Of a stretch of 57,594 nucleotides of DNA, positions 1 to 8,049 are shown piece after piece. Within the stretch, counting starts at the first letter, position 1, and every line of letters begins with the position of its first letter. The stretch is from Opitutaceae bacterium (lineage in GTDB: Bacteria > Verrucomicrobiota > Verrucomicrobiia > Opitutales > Opitutaceae). The notes under the pieces were generated by a model that saw only the letters and a list, made by a program, of their open reading frames with translations, was not told the origin of the DNA and did not search any database. The stretch covers positions 1 through 57,594 of the forward strand of contig SXSC01000118.1 in NCBI GenBank assembly GCA_005792355.1, written 5' to 3'. A program made the translations under genes and the position numbers.

Positions 1-108
1 AGGACCGCCAAGCCGGTCCTCCGACCGTTCCTGAGCTTCGGGGGGAGGCTCGCCTGAGATGATACTACAAGAGACAACCGCTTCATTATACATGGTGCTT
101 TCGTTCAG

Positions 109-471
109 ATGAGATCTTCGAACTCATCCTTGAGCGCGCCAATCGAATTGTTCACCCCGCCGCCGGCGGAGGAAACCTGGCTCCGGCGGAGCATCGCGGA
201 TGCGCTCGCCGGTCAGCCCATCCCGCCCCGGTGGGTGATTCATTCGTTCCGCATCCTCTCCAACTTCGCCGCGCAACGCGCGCAGGCCGTGGTCATCGCC
301 GACCACACTCTCACCCGCTGGATCAAGGATGACGAATCGCTGCTGCTGCCACCGATCGACGCCGCGACCACCCACGCCTGGGCCGCCGCCCTGTGGGCAC
401 TGCACGCCGACCCTCTCCCCGGGCCGCCCTGTGTCTTCGCCGGTGAGTCGCCGCCGTTTCGTGTCAAATAA
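109..471 (+). CDS. Hypothetical protein of the integrated element
   Basis: I do not recognise this 120-residue product. The ATG at 109 opens a frame with GC-rich third positions and a normal amino-acid mix. The protein starts with a short Ser/Pro-rich stretch. A mostly helical middle follows (about residues 25-70), then a Trp/Ala-rich part (around 85-105) and a Pro-rich tail. No signal peptide, membrane segment or metal-binding motif is visible. It is the first of a same-strand set that ends at a tyrosine recombinase, so it is probably element cargo. An open frame on the other strand (124-756) also exists, but its Arg/Gly/Pro-rich composition looks like an antisense artefact. Coding status is moderately supported by composition only. 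Confidence 0.5.
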   Translation: MRSSNSSLSAPIELFTPPPAEETWLRRSIADALAGQPIPPRWVIHSFRILSNFAAQRAQAVVIADHTLTRWIKDDESLLLPPIDAATTHAWAAALWALHADPLPGPPCVFAGESPPFRVK

Positions 472-577
472 TGTCCGCCCGGCCCACTTCTGCTCGAACC
501 GGAGAATCGGGTAGGCTTGGTTGTGCACCACACCAAGCCCATGCGTTCCAAGCGCATAATAACCGAAGGTCTCCGGC

Positions 578-1489
578 ATGGCCGCGTCAAGCGCCGGTGA
601 TACCGATGAAAACCAATTTGCCGCCGCCACGGTCAGAATGCCTCGGGGAGCCGAGCCACTCCTGCGCCGCGCGGTGGGCGGCTGCGGCGTGGACACGCAC
701 ATCGAGCGCCTCAAACGGAACTCGTGGGGCCGGCACACCTGTGACCGCTGGGTCACGTTCGTCCTTTTCCCTCCCGCTGTCGCGGACCTGACCCTCTGGT
801 CCCCCGACGGCCGGCACCAAGCGATTCATCTCACCGGCGGCCGGATGCTGACGATTCCGTCGGGCTGGTCGTTCTCCCTCGTCTGGCACAAGACGGCCGA
901 CGCGATTACGCTCTTTTCGCACCCGGCGTTCGTGCGGAAGTATTTCCCGTCCGAGACCGGGGAGCCCGTCGTCACCGAACTCACGGAATGCCTGGCGGCG
1001 TGCCACGTCATCGCCGACGTGTTCCTGGATTTGCAGCGGTTCGTGCTGGCGCCCAACGGTCCGGCGGACTGGCAGGTCGCCTGCGGCGGCGGTTATCTGG
1101 CCGTGCTCCTTTTTCAGGCCCGGTCGATGCTGACGGACGGGAGATTCAGACACGCCGGTCTCGGCGCGGAAGCCGTCACGCGAATGCGCGATTACCTCCG
1201 GCGGCATCCGAAACGGCGGGTGCCCGTGCGCGAGATCGCCGTGAACATCGGCATCAGCCCCCGCCAGTTGCGGCGGATCGTCCGCGAGGAGACGGGCAAG
1301 TCGCCCGTGGAATGGGTCCGCGGGGAAAAGGCGCGGCAGATCCGTGAGCTGCTGGCCGCAGGCAAGTCGATGAAGGAGGCGGTCGCCGAGGGCGGGTTCA
1401 GCAACCCCAGCCACCTGCACCGCGCCATGAGCCGGGTCTTCGGCGGCTCGGCCCGCGCCTTCCGCGGCCGGAGGAGAACCGATGGGTAG
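578..1489 (+). CDS. AraC-family transcriptional regulator
   Basis: The last ~100 residues form an AraC-type double helix-turn-helix. The first HTH lies near VPVREIAVNIGISPRQLRRI and the second near MKEAVAEGGFSNPSHLHRAM, followed by the usual FGGSARAFR ending. The first ~200 residues are a separate sensing or dimerisation part with no motif I can name. This is a DNA-binding regulator; its ligand and targets cannot be read from sequence. The ATG at 578 gives 303 residues. A second ATG at 638 (MPRGAEPLL) may be the true start, because residues 1-20 look unconstrained. It lies within the element cargo, so it may control element genes, but no operator is evident. Confidence 0.8.
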   Translation: MAASSAGDTDENQFAAATVRMPRGAEPLLRRAVGGCGVDTHIERLKRNSWGRHTCDRWVTFVLFPPAVADLTLWSPDGRHQAIHLTGGRMLTIPSGWSFSLVWHKTADAITLFSHPAFVRKYFPSETGEPVVTELTECLAACHVIADVFLDLQRFVLAPNGPADWQVACGGGYLAVLLFQARSMLTDGRFRHAGLGAEAVTRMRDYLRRHPKRRVPVREIAVNIGISPRQLRRIVREETGKSPVEWVRGEKARQIRELLAAGKSMKEAVAEGGFSNPSHLHRAMSRVFGGSARAFRGRRRTDG

Positions 1490-1666
1490 AATCGTGCATG
1501 ATCATGGCCGCCAGCCCCACTAGGCGGAACGGCGCGGGTTTGATAATCTTCGCGGTTACACCAATCGCGGAGCCGTCGCGGCATCCGCTCCCTTCCCCGC
1601 CGGCCTGGGCCAGCCGGCGGACAACCCAAACCCACGCCATGACCAGCAATCACGATACCAGACACC

Positions 1667-1981
1667 ATGAAAACGCCCACGATTCTCATTCCCGTCCTGC
1701 AGGACGATTACCGAGTCTTCGCCGCCGCCGCGCGCCTCGTGCGCAAGGAGCGCGGCGCTGACGCGCCCGATGCCGTCGCGCTGATTCAGTTCCAGCTAAA
1801 ACTCCGCACGCCGGGCGGCATCGCAAAGGACTACCTAGACTGCATCGGCGACCATGCCGCACGCCGGCGGGTCAAAGTCAGAATCCGGCGGGCAACGTCT
1901 GAAACAAGGCCGATAAGGCTCGGCGGCCGGATGCAGCCGCTGAAATCGGTGCGGGTGCCCCGCGACCCAAGTCGAAACTGA
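1667..1981 (+). CDS. Hypothetical protein, element cargo
   Basis: A 104-residue product from an ATG at 1667 (MKTPTILIPVLQDDY). The first ~60 residues look like a small folded domain with alternating helix and strand propensity. The rest is very basic (RRRVKVRIRRAT) and could contact nucleic acid. I do not recognise the family. The gene sits 18 bases before the next gene on the same strand, which suggests co-transcription with 2000-3418. The Arg-rich tail is typical of small plasmid or phage proteins but also of chance frames in GC-rich DNA, so I hold the call loosely. Confidence 0.5.
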   Translation: MKTPTILIPVLQDDYRVFAAAARLVRKERGADAPDAVALIQFQLKLRTPGGIAKDYLDCIGDHAARRRVKVRIRRATSETRPIRLGGRMQPLKSVRVPRDPSRN

Positions 1982-1999
1982 CCGCGAAGAGGTGCCGCG

Positions 2000-2347
2000 A
2001 TGCCCACGCGTGAAGAAATCCGTGTCCGGACGCAGCAGGACCTGACTGCGCGGGGCATGACGCCAAGGGACCCCAGCTACGCCTTCGCGCTCCAGGCGAT
2101 GGAGGACATGAATCAGGGTATGGCGGACCTTGACGATGAGCTGGCCGACCTCGCCGGCCGGTTTGCCTGGTTAGCGCAAGCTCCAACTTGGGTCAACCAG
2201 CGCAAACCGGGAGAGTTCGAGGCGTTCGTCGCCGCCCGGATCGCCGATTGCGAGGCGGCGCTGGCGCTCGTCCGCCAGCGGTGGGAACAGCACTTGCGCG
2301 AGGCGCCCGCCACGCGACCCACGGCCGACACCCCACCGAAACCGTGA
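2000..2347 (+). CDS. Hypothetical helical protein, element cargo
   Basis: A 115-residue, mostly alpha-helical and acidic product starting MPTREEIRVRTQQDL. The middle (about residues 35-60) has a regular pattern of Met, Asp and Leu (MEDMNQGMADLDDELADLAG) that could form a coiled coil. No catalytic motif is seen. Its TGA stop overlaps the GTG start of the next gene in a GTGA quartet at 2344-2347, a classic translational-coupling arrangement that supports both genes being real. Function unknown. Confidence 0.6.
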   Translation: MPTREEIRVRTQQDLTARGMTPRDPSYAFALQAMEDMNQGMADLDDELADLAGRFAWLAQAPTWVNQRKPGEFEAFVAARIADCEAALALVRQRWEQHLREAPATRPTADTPPKP

Positions 2348-2724
2348 ACCGCTTCACCGCTGACCACTTCGGCCGCATCGGCACGGCCGCGCCCGCCGCG
2401 CGCTTCGCCGTCGCCGACGTGGTTAAGGACTGCACGGAACTTGGCCTGTTGGACGAGCTTCGCCGAGCGCTCAGCGTCACGCCGTCCGCCGGTGGCGACG
2501 TAGCGCGCGCAGTTCGCGATCTCGTGTATGAACTGGCCGGGGCGAAGAACCGTGACCTGGCGGTGGACGTGCTCATCCATGCCACGGGGCTGGCGGAATT
2601 CGAGTGCCGGAGCCTGCGCGACTATGCGCGCAAGCACGGCATGACAGCGGAGGGTTTCCGCCGTCATGTCTCGGCTATGCAGCGACGGCTCGGACTCCCG
2701 GGACGGCAAGCGGATGAAAACTGA
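2344..2724 (+). CDS. Hypothetical protein, coupled to neighbours
   Basis: I place the start at the GTG at 2344, overlapping the upstream stop. The same frame is open further upstream, but that part is Arg/Gly-rich and overlaps the previous gene. The 126-residue product (VNRFTADHFGRIG...) is helical. Its C-terminal part (SLRDYARKHGMTAEGFRRHV) resembles a small helix-turn-helix, so a DNA-binding role is possible. It overlaps the next gene by 11 bases. Family unrecognised. Confidence 0.55.
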   Translation: MNRFTADHFGRIGTAAPAARFAVADVVKDCTELGLLDELRRALSVTPSAGGDVARAVRDLVYELAGAKNRDLAVDVLIHATGLAEFECRSLRDYARKHGMTAEGFRRHVSAMQRRLGLPGRQADEN

Positions 2725-3418
2725 CCTGCAGCAGCTTTTCGCCGCCTTGCCACCCGGCGTGACGCACGCCACGCGGCTCGGCTTGTCGCTCGCTCCGGAA
2801 ACCCCGCCCACCTTACGGCAGGAACTCCTCGCGCGCCTCACGCACCTCAGCCGCGCGACCACCGGCGAACGCCACACGCTGACCGCGTGGCTGGGTGACT
2901 TGCTCGCCTCTGCCGGCCGGCTGCGTCGCGGCCAAATCACCGCCTACGCGCACGCGGCTGGCCTCGATGCCGGCACGCTGAGCAATGCCAAGCTGGTGTG
3001 CTCCCGCATTCCCGCATCATGTCGCCATGAGGGATTGAGCTGGAGCCATCACTGCGAGGTCGCGCTGATTTTCTCCACCCCCGGTGAGATTGAACGCTGG
3101 CTCGCTCTGGCCGAAGCCAGGAGCCTGAGTGCGGGGGGTCTGCGCCAGTCGATCCGTTCACACCTGGCCACGGCGCAACGCCCAACCCAACAAGAAGATC
3201 CAGGGGGACTCACCCTGATGCGCGAGTTGCGTGCGGCGGCAAGGAAGTGCAACCAGATGAAACCCGTGTGGAGAAACTGGCAGCCTGCCGGCAATCGCCT
3301 CGCCCTCGATGAGTTGCGCCCGCTGGTCGAGTTCGTCGATCATTTGCGCCGACGCGCGGCACGGTGCGCCGGCCCCCTGGATCGCATTCCGGGACCGCGT
3401 GACCCCACCGCGAACTGA
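2714..3418 (+). CDS. Hypothetical protein with ParB/KfrA-like helical region
   Basis: A 234-residue product from the ATG at 2714 (MKTDLQQLFAALPP), inside the end of the previous gene. Residues ~70-165 contain two helical segments. One begins RGQITAYAHAAGLDAGTLSN. The second runs LSWSHHCEVALI and then RSLSAGGLRQSIR. That order of an SWSH-like segment followed by a short helix ending in LR..I is reminiscent of partition or replication-associated DNA-binding proteins of plasmids and phages. I cannot assign the family with confidence. It converges on the HTH gene at 3428, with only 9 bases between the stops. Confidence 0.6.
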   Translation: MKTDLQQLFAALPPGVTHATRLGLSLAPETPPTLRQELLARLTHLSRATTGERHTLTAWLGDLLASAGRLRRGQITAYAHAAGLDAGTLSNAKLVCSRIPASCRHEGLSWSHHCEVALIFSTPGEIERWLALAEARSLSAGGLRQSIRSHLATAQRPTQQEDPGGLTLMRELRAAARKCNQMKPVWRNWQPAGNRLALDELRPLVEFVDHLRRRAARCAGPLDRIPGPRDPTAN

Positions 3419-3427
3419 CCGCGGAGA

Positions 3428-3658
3428 CTATCCTCGCGCGGGAACCATGAGCTTGGTCCGGATGTGCGCCAGCACCTCAGCTGGGTCATAATAGACGAAA
3501 TGCCCGACCTTGTGGGAGGGAATGCGGCGGAGCTTGGTCCACTCGCGCAGCGTGCGGATCGTCGGTTCCTTGTCTTGGGGAAAGATGCCGCTGGCACGGA
3601 GTCCAACGACATCGGTAAGCTGACTGGTGAGGACGGGAGAAGCAGGTTTCGTTTCCAT
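3428..3658 (-). CDS. Excisionase / AlpA-like HTH DNA-binding protein
   Basis: A small protein with a winged-helix pattern of the HTH_17/excisionase type: TIRTLREWTKLRRIPSHKVG followed by a wing, FVYYDPAEV. Proteins like this bend DNA at attachment sites and steer recombinase direction, or act as small regulators. It lies directly downstream of the recombinase gene on the same strand. I use the ATG at 3658, giving 76 residues. A TTG at 3679, seven bases after the recombinase stop, would add seven residues. Neither start has a clear ribosome-binding site. Confidence 0.7.
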   Translation of the reverse strand: METKPASPVLTSQLTDVVGLRASGIFPQDKEPTIRTLREWTKLRRIPSHKVGHFVYYDPAEVLAHIRTKLMVPARG

Positions 3659-3686
3659 ACCATAAGGTGCGACCGTCAACGGGCCG

Positions 3687-4904
3687 TCATACTGCCACCG
3701 GCAGGGGCGAAGGCGTGGGCGGCATCATCACGACGGAAGCAACGGCGGGCCGCTCTTGGCGCTTGGGCAGGATGCCAAAGAACTGCTCGGCCTCCTCCTT
3801 GCTCTTCAAGTCGAGATAGTGCCTGCGGATGATCGTTTCCGAATTGCCCGCTTGCAGCGCGGCCTCGCCAAGCGAGCGAAATTTCGCGACGTGCATCGAA
3901 ATGAACGTGTGCCGCATGACATCGTGCGCGAGCGGGAACTTCTGCGCCACCTTCTCGCGGATGTGCTGGAGGTTCGCCGGGATGATCGGGTATTTCTCCA
4001 GCGGAAACGTCTCCAGCCAGGCCGCGAGGTTCGGCTGGATCGTGACGTTGCGCGGCTCGCGGACTTTGGAGACTTCGCCGTCAATGCGGATGACGCCTTC
4101 GACGACCTTCACTTGCTCGGGCTTGAGCCGGAGGATTTCACCGGTGCGGAGGCACGGCCGGATGCCGGCAAAGAGGCACAGGGCGAAGAAGGGCACGGCG
4201 GCAGGCCAGTGCGTCTCGACGTGGGCCATGAGGTCTGCCGTCTGGGAGGCGGCGAAGGTGATGGCACCGCCCCGCCGACGCCGGAGCCGGCGCGGCGGGA
4301 CTTTCACGAGCGGATTGTCCGCAATCCAGTCCCGTTGCAGCGCGAACTTGAGGAAGGCCGAGATGACCCCACGCCGGTTGTTGAACGTCTTATGCGCCGC
4401 CCTGCGCGCCTCGAAATACCCGAGCAGCCGGGTCGCGGTCAGGTCGGCGACCGTCGCGCCGGGAAAGTGCTTTTTCAGCCGGTCCAGGTCGCGTTTTACG
4501 CGCGTCAGATACGGCTCGGAAATTAGGTCCTGTTCGCGTTCGTGGTCCTTGAGGACGAGGAATTCCGCCACGGCCTCCGTCAGTAGCTTTTGCGTCACGG
4601 GTTCGCGGTAGTTCGCCAGCGCGAAGTCCACGTAGAAGGCCAGCGGACGCGGCTGGCCGATGAGCCGGACGAGGACGGCCTCCGCCTCCCGCAACTGCAG
4701 GTCGGTCAGCGACGACACGGCCATCCGCATTCCCGCGGTGGCCTGCAGCGCCTTCAATTCCCATGCCACTTTCTCGGCGGCGGCTTCCTCGCGGGTCGGG
4801 AAGTTTTTGCGGATGCGGACGCCGTGGAGCCAGCCCGCGACGCGCCACGAAATCGTGCCGTTGCGATTCGCGAACCGCGTGAGGACAAAATCGGTGTGAT
4901 TCAT
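3687..4904 (-). CDS. Tyrosine recombinase / integrase
   Basis: A 405-residue phage-type integrase. Residues ~1-90 hold an N-terminal arm-binding region. A core-binding helical domain follows (about 105-205, with TRVKRDLDRLKKHFPG). The catalytic domain then carries the first Arg box (GIRP...TGEILRL), a beta-hairpin Lys (VSKVREPRNVTI), the HDVMRHTFIS box and the nucleophilic Tyr in IIRRHYLDL. The third-box position reads GNS rather than the common GHS, a tolerated change in many families. It performs site-specific integration and excision of the element. A tRNA-Ser 3'-end fragment begins 72 bases upstream of its start codon, the usual place for the attachment site. Confidence 0.93.
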   Translation of the reverse strand: MNHTDFVLTRFANRNGTISWRVAGWLHGVRIRKNFPTREEAAAEKVAWELKALQATAGMRMAVSSLTDLQLREAEAVLVRLIGQPRPLAFYVDFALANYREPVTQKLLTEAVAEFLVLKDHEREQDLISEPYLTRVKRDLDRLKKHFPGATVADLTATRLLGYFEARRAAHKTFNNRRGVISAFLKFALQRDWIADNPLVKVPPRRLRRRRGGAITFAASQTADLMAHVETHWPAAVPFFALCLFAGIRPCLRTGEILRLKPEQVKVVEGVIRIDGEVSKVREPRNVTIQPNLAAWLETFPLEKYPIIPANLQHIREKVAQKFPLAHDVMRHTFISMHVAKFRSLGEAALQAGNSETIIRRHYLDLKSKEEAEQFFGILPKRQERPAVASVVMMPPTPSPLPVAV

Positions 4905-4976
4905 GCTTAGGTTGCCACGTCAACTGGCAACCTAGCTTCACCGAAAACTTAACTCGCGACTTTCGTGCGGGTTAAG

Positions 4977-5007
4977 TGGCGGAGAGGGAGGGATTCGAAC
5001 CCCCGGG
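4977..5007 (-). other. tRNA-Ser 3'-end fragment, candidate attachment site
   Basis: Read on the minus strand this is the T arm (GGGGGTTCGAATCCC), the 3' half of the acceptor stem (CCCTCTCC) and GCC of a tRNA-Ser. The long variable arm, the anticodon arm and the D arm are missing: sequence beyond 5007 does not fit any tRNA body. A 3'-end remnant next to an integrase is the usual signature of an att core. The same bases read on the plus strand encode a spurious GRDSNPR peptide, a known annotation artefact of tRNA-Ser ends. Confidence 0.8.
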
Positions 5008-5515
5008 ACGAAGAACATCTCAGGGCGAGGTTGTTTTGTGGCCAATGGATCTTCCGCTCACGCGAAGGAAAACCCCGTCATCTTTCTCACTCTTTTCGCC
5101 CCAAGGGAGCTGGACGTCGCTGGCGGAATAAGAAACCCTGGTCTCCCAGGGCAACATGCGACTTTACCGCAGTCAGGGCGCCAGTCTACTCGAACTTTCC
5201 GACAAAGGTCCTTGTGGGAGCAAAAGTACGAGGGTGGGGAATGACGCTCGCGCATTCCCGCTCAGGTCGGTGGTGATTTGGAATTCAATCCACCGTCGAA
5301 CGCCCCCAAGATCGGAACGCCCCCAAGATGCGCTTGACGGCGACTTGGCTGGCGCGAATCGTCCACGTTTCATGCCCACGACAACGAACGACCTCAGGAC
5401 ACGCCTTCGAAACGTGGCTTGGTCAAAAAGTTGCACCCAAGGCACACCCAAGGTCGCCTCTCCTGCATAAGTTGGACACCCTCAGCGTCCACCACCTAAT
5501 TTCAAACCAACCTCC
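5008..5515. other. Gene-free stretch between att remnant and ilvN
   Basis: About 500 bases with no convincing gene on either strand. It contains a short direct repeat, GAACGCCCCCAAGAT, at about 5298-5312 and 5315-5329. A CACCCAAGG near-repeat lies around 5434-5453. I see no tRNA body, terminator or riboswitch. It probably holds decayed junction sequence and the ilvN promoter. Confidence 0.6.
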
Positions 5516-5986
5516 ATGCGACACACGATCTCCGTCCTCGTTGAGAACAAGTTCGGCGTTTTGGCGCGCGTTTCCGGGATGTTCTCCGGCCGCGGCTTTA
5601 ATATCGATTCGCTCAATGTCGCCCCCACCCACGACGCTTCCCTTTCCCGCATCACCACCGTGCTCAAGGGTGACGAGGCCTCCCTCGATCTATGCATCAA
5701 ACAGTTGCGGAAGCTCATCAACGTCGTCGAGGTGCTTGATTTCAAGGAAGACCAGGCCGTCGCGCGCGAGCTCATCCTCGTGAAGGTGAGCGCCGATGCC
5801 CGTACGCGCCCGGAGATTTTGCAGATCAAGGAGATCTTCCGCGCGAAAATTGTGAACCTCACGCAGGACTCGCTCATCATCGAGGCGACCGGCGACGACC
5901 AGAAGATCGCGGCGCTGCTTGGGTTGTTGGAGCCGTTTGGAATTCTCGAACTCGCCCGCACCGGCCGCCTGGCACTCAAACGTTGA
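5516..5986 (+). CDS. ilvN: Acetolactate synthase small (regulatory) subunit
   Basis: A 156-residue product of normal family length. It begins with the ACT domain hallmark [20 protein letters not shown], followed by [11 protein letters not shown] second ACT-like C-terminal half follows (residues ~80-156). The subunit binds valine and activates and feedback-regulates acetohydroxyacid synthase, the first common step of branched-chain amino acid synthesis in the cytoplasm. ilvC lies 92 bases downstream on the same strand. The catalytic large subunit gene is not next to it: upstream is the att remnant and a gene-free stretch. The large subunit must therefore be encoded elsewhere. Confidence 0.95.
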   Translation: MRHTISVLVENKFGVLARVSGMFSGRGFNIDSLNVAPTHDASLSRITTVLKGDEASLDLCIKQLRKLINVVEVLDFKEDQAVARELILVKVSADARTRPEILQIKEIFRAKIVNLTQDSLIIEATGDDQKIAALLGLLEPFGILELARTGRLALKR

Positions 5987-6029
5987 TCCTCCGGGGGGCC
6001 GCGACCAGCACCGTCCCCTCGAAAAAACC

Positions 6030-6071
6030 TTCACCCTCACCCTCACTTTCACTCTCACTTCAACCTTCACC
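6030..6071 (+). repeat. Hexamer array of the YTCACY type
   Basis: Seven consecutive 6-base units (TTCACC, CTCACC, CTCACT, TTCACT, CTCACT, TCAACC, TTCACC) end eight bases before the ilvC ATG. It is an all-pyrimidine-and-A tract with no matching purine arm nearby. It occupies the place of the ribosome-binding site and contains no Shine-Dalgarno-like sequence. Confidence 0.75.
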
Positions 6072-6078
6072 CACTACC

Positions 6079-7107
6079 ATGCCCGCCAAAGTCTACACCG
6101 ACAAAGACGCCGATCTCGGCGTGTTCGCCAATAAAACGCTCGCCGTCCTCGGCTACGGATCGCAGGGCCACGCCCATGCGCTCAATCTGAAGGACAGCGG
6201 CTGCCAGGTCATCATCGGCCTCTATCCCGGGTCAAAATCCCGCGCCGTCGCCGAGCAGCATGGCTTCAAGGTTGTCGACACCGCCGAGGCGGTGCGCCTG
6301 GCCGATGTCATCATGGTGGGCCTGCCCGACATGAAACAGGCGGACGTCTATTTGAGCGACATCCTGCCGAATCTCGCGAAGGGGAAGACGCTCCTCTTTT
6401 CGCACGGCCTCTCGGTGCATTTCGGCCTGATCAAACTGCACAAGGACATCGACTGCATCATGGTCGCTCCGAAGGGTCCCGGCCACATGGTCCGCCGGCT
6501 CTACGCCGAGGGCAAGGGCATGCCGGCGCTCGTCGCGGTCGCGCAAAACAAGTCGAAGCAGGCGCTAGCGATCGCGCTCGCGTGGGCCAAGGGCATCGGC
6601 TCGACCCGCGCCGGGGTGCTCAAGACCTCGTTCAAGGAGGAGACCGAGACGGATCTTTTCGGCGAGCAGGCCGTGTTGTGCGGTGGCGCGAGCGCTCTCG
6701 TGCAGGCCGGTTTCGAGACGCTGGTTGAGGCCGGCTACCAGCCGGAAATGGCTTATTTCGAGTGCCTGCATGAGCTGAAACTCATCTGCGACCTCATGTA
6801 TGAGAGTGGGATCGCCGGCATGCGTTTCTCGATTTCCGAGACGGCGAAATTCGGCGACATCACCCGCGGTCCGCGCGTCGTGAACAAGCAGACCAAGGCC
6901 GAGATGAAGAAGATTCTGAAAGAGATTCAGACCGGCAAGTTCACCCAGGAGTGGGTCAACGAATACAAGGGCGGTCTCAAGAAGTACCACGCGCTCCTCA
7001 AGGCGGGCGAGCAGCACAAGATCGAGAAGACCGGGGCCTATCTCCGTTCGATGATGCCGTGGATGACCAAGAAGAACATCAAGGGCGTCCAAGCGTCGTA
7101 TTCCTGA
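6079..7107 (+). CDS. ilvC: Ketol-acid reductoisomerase (NADP+)
   Basis: A 342-residue class I enzyme. The start is the ATG at 6079 ([13 protein letters not shown]), because sequence before it is the Ser/Pro translation of a repeat. The Rossmann motif [10 protein letters not shown] is followed by the cofactor loop LYPGSKS, whose serines suit NADPH. The KGPGH motif is present. Metal and catalytic residues appear in [10 protein letters not shown] (Asp, Glu), in YFECLHELK (Glu) and in SISETA (Ser). It isomerises and reduces 2-acetolactate or 2-aceto-2-hydroxybutyrate, directly after the step regulated by IlvN. Confidence 0.97.
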   Translation: MPAKVYTDKDADLGVFANKTLAVLGYGSQGHAHALNLKDSGCQVIIGLYPGSKSRAVAEQHGFKVVDTAEAVRLADVIMVGLPDMKQADVYLSDILPNLAKGKTLLFSHGLSVHFGLIKLHKDIDCIMVAPKGPGHMVRRLYAEGKGMPALVAVAQNKSKQALAIALAWAKGIGSTRAGVLKTSFKEETETDLFGEQAVLCGGASALVQAGFETLVEAGYQPEMAYFECLHELKLICDLMYESGIAGMRFSISETAKFGDITRGPRVVNKQTKAEMKKILKEIQTGKFTQEWVNEYKGGLKKYHALLKAGEQHKIEKTGAYLRSMMPWMTKKNIKGVQASYS

Positions 7108-7113
7108 AAAAAT

Positions 7114-7190
7114 CTGAAAGGTTGAAGAACTGAAAAGCTGAAGCGGGCGGCCGTCGGTCAGCCTTTCAGCCCTTCGGGCCTTCGGTCTTT
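7114..7190. repeat. Paired octamer arrays in inverted orientation
   Basis: The left arm (7114-7145) has four 8-base units: CTGAAAGG, TTGAAGAA, CTGAAAAG, CTGAAGCG. The right arm (7159-7190) has four units: CAGCCTTT, CAGCCCTT, CGGGCCTT, CGGTCTTT. The arms are imperfect reverse complements; for example 7114-7124 pairs with 7159-7169 with one wobble. In RNA this would fold as a long imperfect hairpin between ilvC and hemC. There is no T run, so it is not a standard terminator. Confidence 0.75.
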
Positions 7191-7194
7191 CCAT

Positions 7195-8049
7195 TTGAAG
7201 CTCGTTCTCGCCACGCGAAAAAGCCCGCTCGCTCTCACCCAGACCGAGATGGTGGCCGCGCACCTGCGCAACCAGCTCGGCGTCGAGACCGAAATGCTCC
7301 GGATCGTCACCACGGGTGACCAGCAGACCGAGTGGTCGCTCGAAAAACGCGGCGGCAAGGGGCTGTTCACGAGTGAACTCGAGGCCGCGCTGCAGCGGCG
7401 CGAGGCCGACGTCGCCGTCCATAGCACCAAGGATCTCCCGGGGGACATGCCGACGGGACTCGCCATCGGTGGCTACCTGCCGCGAGCCGACCCGCGCGAT
7501 GTTCTCGTCCTGCGGACCGGGGTGGAAATGCCGCGGCTCATCGCCACCGGCAGCCCGCGCCGGCGGTTGCAGATCAAGCGGATGTTTCCCGACGTGGAAT
7601 TCAACGAAATCCGCGGCAACGTGGACACGCGACTGCGCAAGATCGGTGAACAGCAGCTGGCCGACGGCACGATTCTCGCCGCGGCCGGCCTCAAGCGCCT
7701 CGGAATCGAGACGTGGCCGGGCGTGGAGTTTGCTCCGCTCGACTTTGAGCAAATGGTGCCGGCAGTCGGGCAGGGGGCGATTGCCGTGCAGTGTCGCGTG
7801 GACGAGGCGGCGAAGTTCACGGCGGTTTTCGATGGGCCGACGCTGCGCGCCGTCGCGGTCGAGCGGGCGCTGCAGACGGCGCTCGGCGGCGGGTGCCACA
7901 CGGCGTTTGGCGCGCATGTCGCTGGTGAGACGCTTTACTTGTTTCACGAGGCTTGCGGCGTGCGCAGCACCATGCTGAGCGCGGCGGATTTTCAGGATCC
8001 GGGTGAAACCGCCGCCCGCCTCCTCCGGCAATGGGGGTTGCTGCCATGA
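7195..8049 (+). CDS. hemC: Hydroxymethylbilane synthase (porphobilinogen deaminase)
   Basis: A 284-residue enzyme that joins four porphobilinogen units into hydroxymethylbilane. Conserved features are the start block ATRKSPLALTQTE, the GGKGLF loop, HSTKDLP with the catalytic Asp, GSPRRR, IRGNVDTRL and the cofactor-binding Cys in GGGCHTAFG. The C-terminal third domain is short, so the protein is slightly under the usual 300-310 residues. Translation must begin at the TTG at 7195, as no in-frame ATG precedes the conserved block. The stop overlaps the hemD start in ATGA, indicating coupling. The paired octamer array directly precedes the start. Confidence 0.95.
   Translation: MKLVLATRKSPLALTQTEMVAAHLRNQLGVETEMLRIVTTGDQQTEWSLEKRGGKGLFTSELEAALQRREADVAVHSTKDLPGDMPTGLAIGGYLPRADPRDVLVLRTGVEMPRLIATGSPRRRLQIKRMFPDVEFNEIRGNVDTRLRKIGEQQLADGTILAAAGLKRLGIETWPGVEFAPLDFEQMVPAVGQGAIAVQCRVDEAAKFTAVFDGPTLRAVAVERALQTALGGGCHTAFGAHVAGETLYLFHEACGVRSTMLSAADFQDPGETAARLLRQWGLLP

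Noticed and set aside
1..20. AGGACCG / CGGTCCT hairpin at the left edge as a terminator
   Set aside because: The stem is only seven bases and no T run follows on either strand; too little flank is visible.
4965..5276. A 103-residue frame containing WRRGRDSNPRDEE
   Set aside because: GRDSNPR is the known translation artefact of a tRNA-Ser 3' end; the sequence is the att remnant, not a gene.
7114..7190. The ilvC-hemC inverted array as a rho-independent terminator
   Set aside because: The stem is imperfect and has no T run after it, and it reaches to within four bases of the hemC start codon.
6565..8031. A 488-codon open frame antisense to ilvC and hemC
   Set aside because: It spans two well-identified genes and the gap between them; its Leu/Arg/His-rich product is typical of antisense translation.
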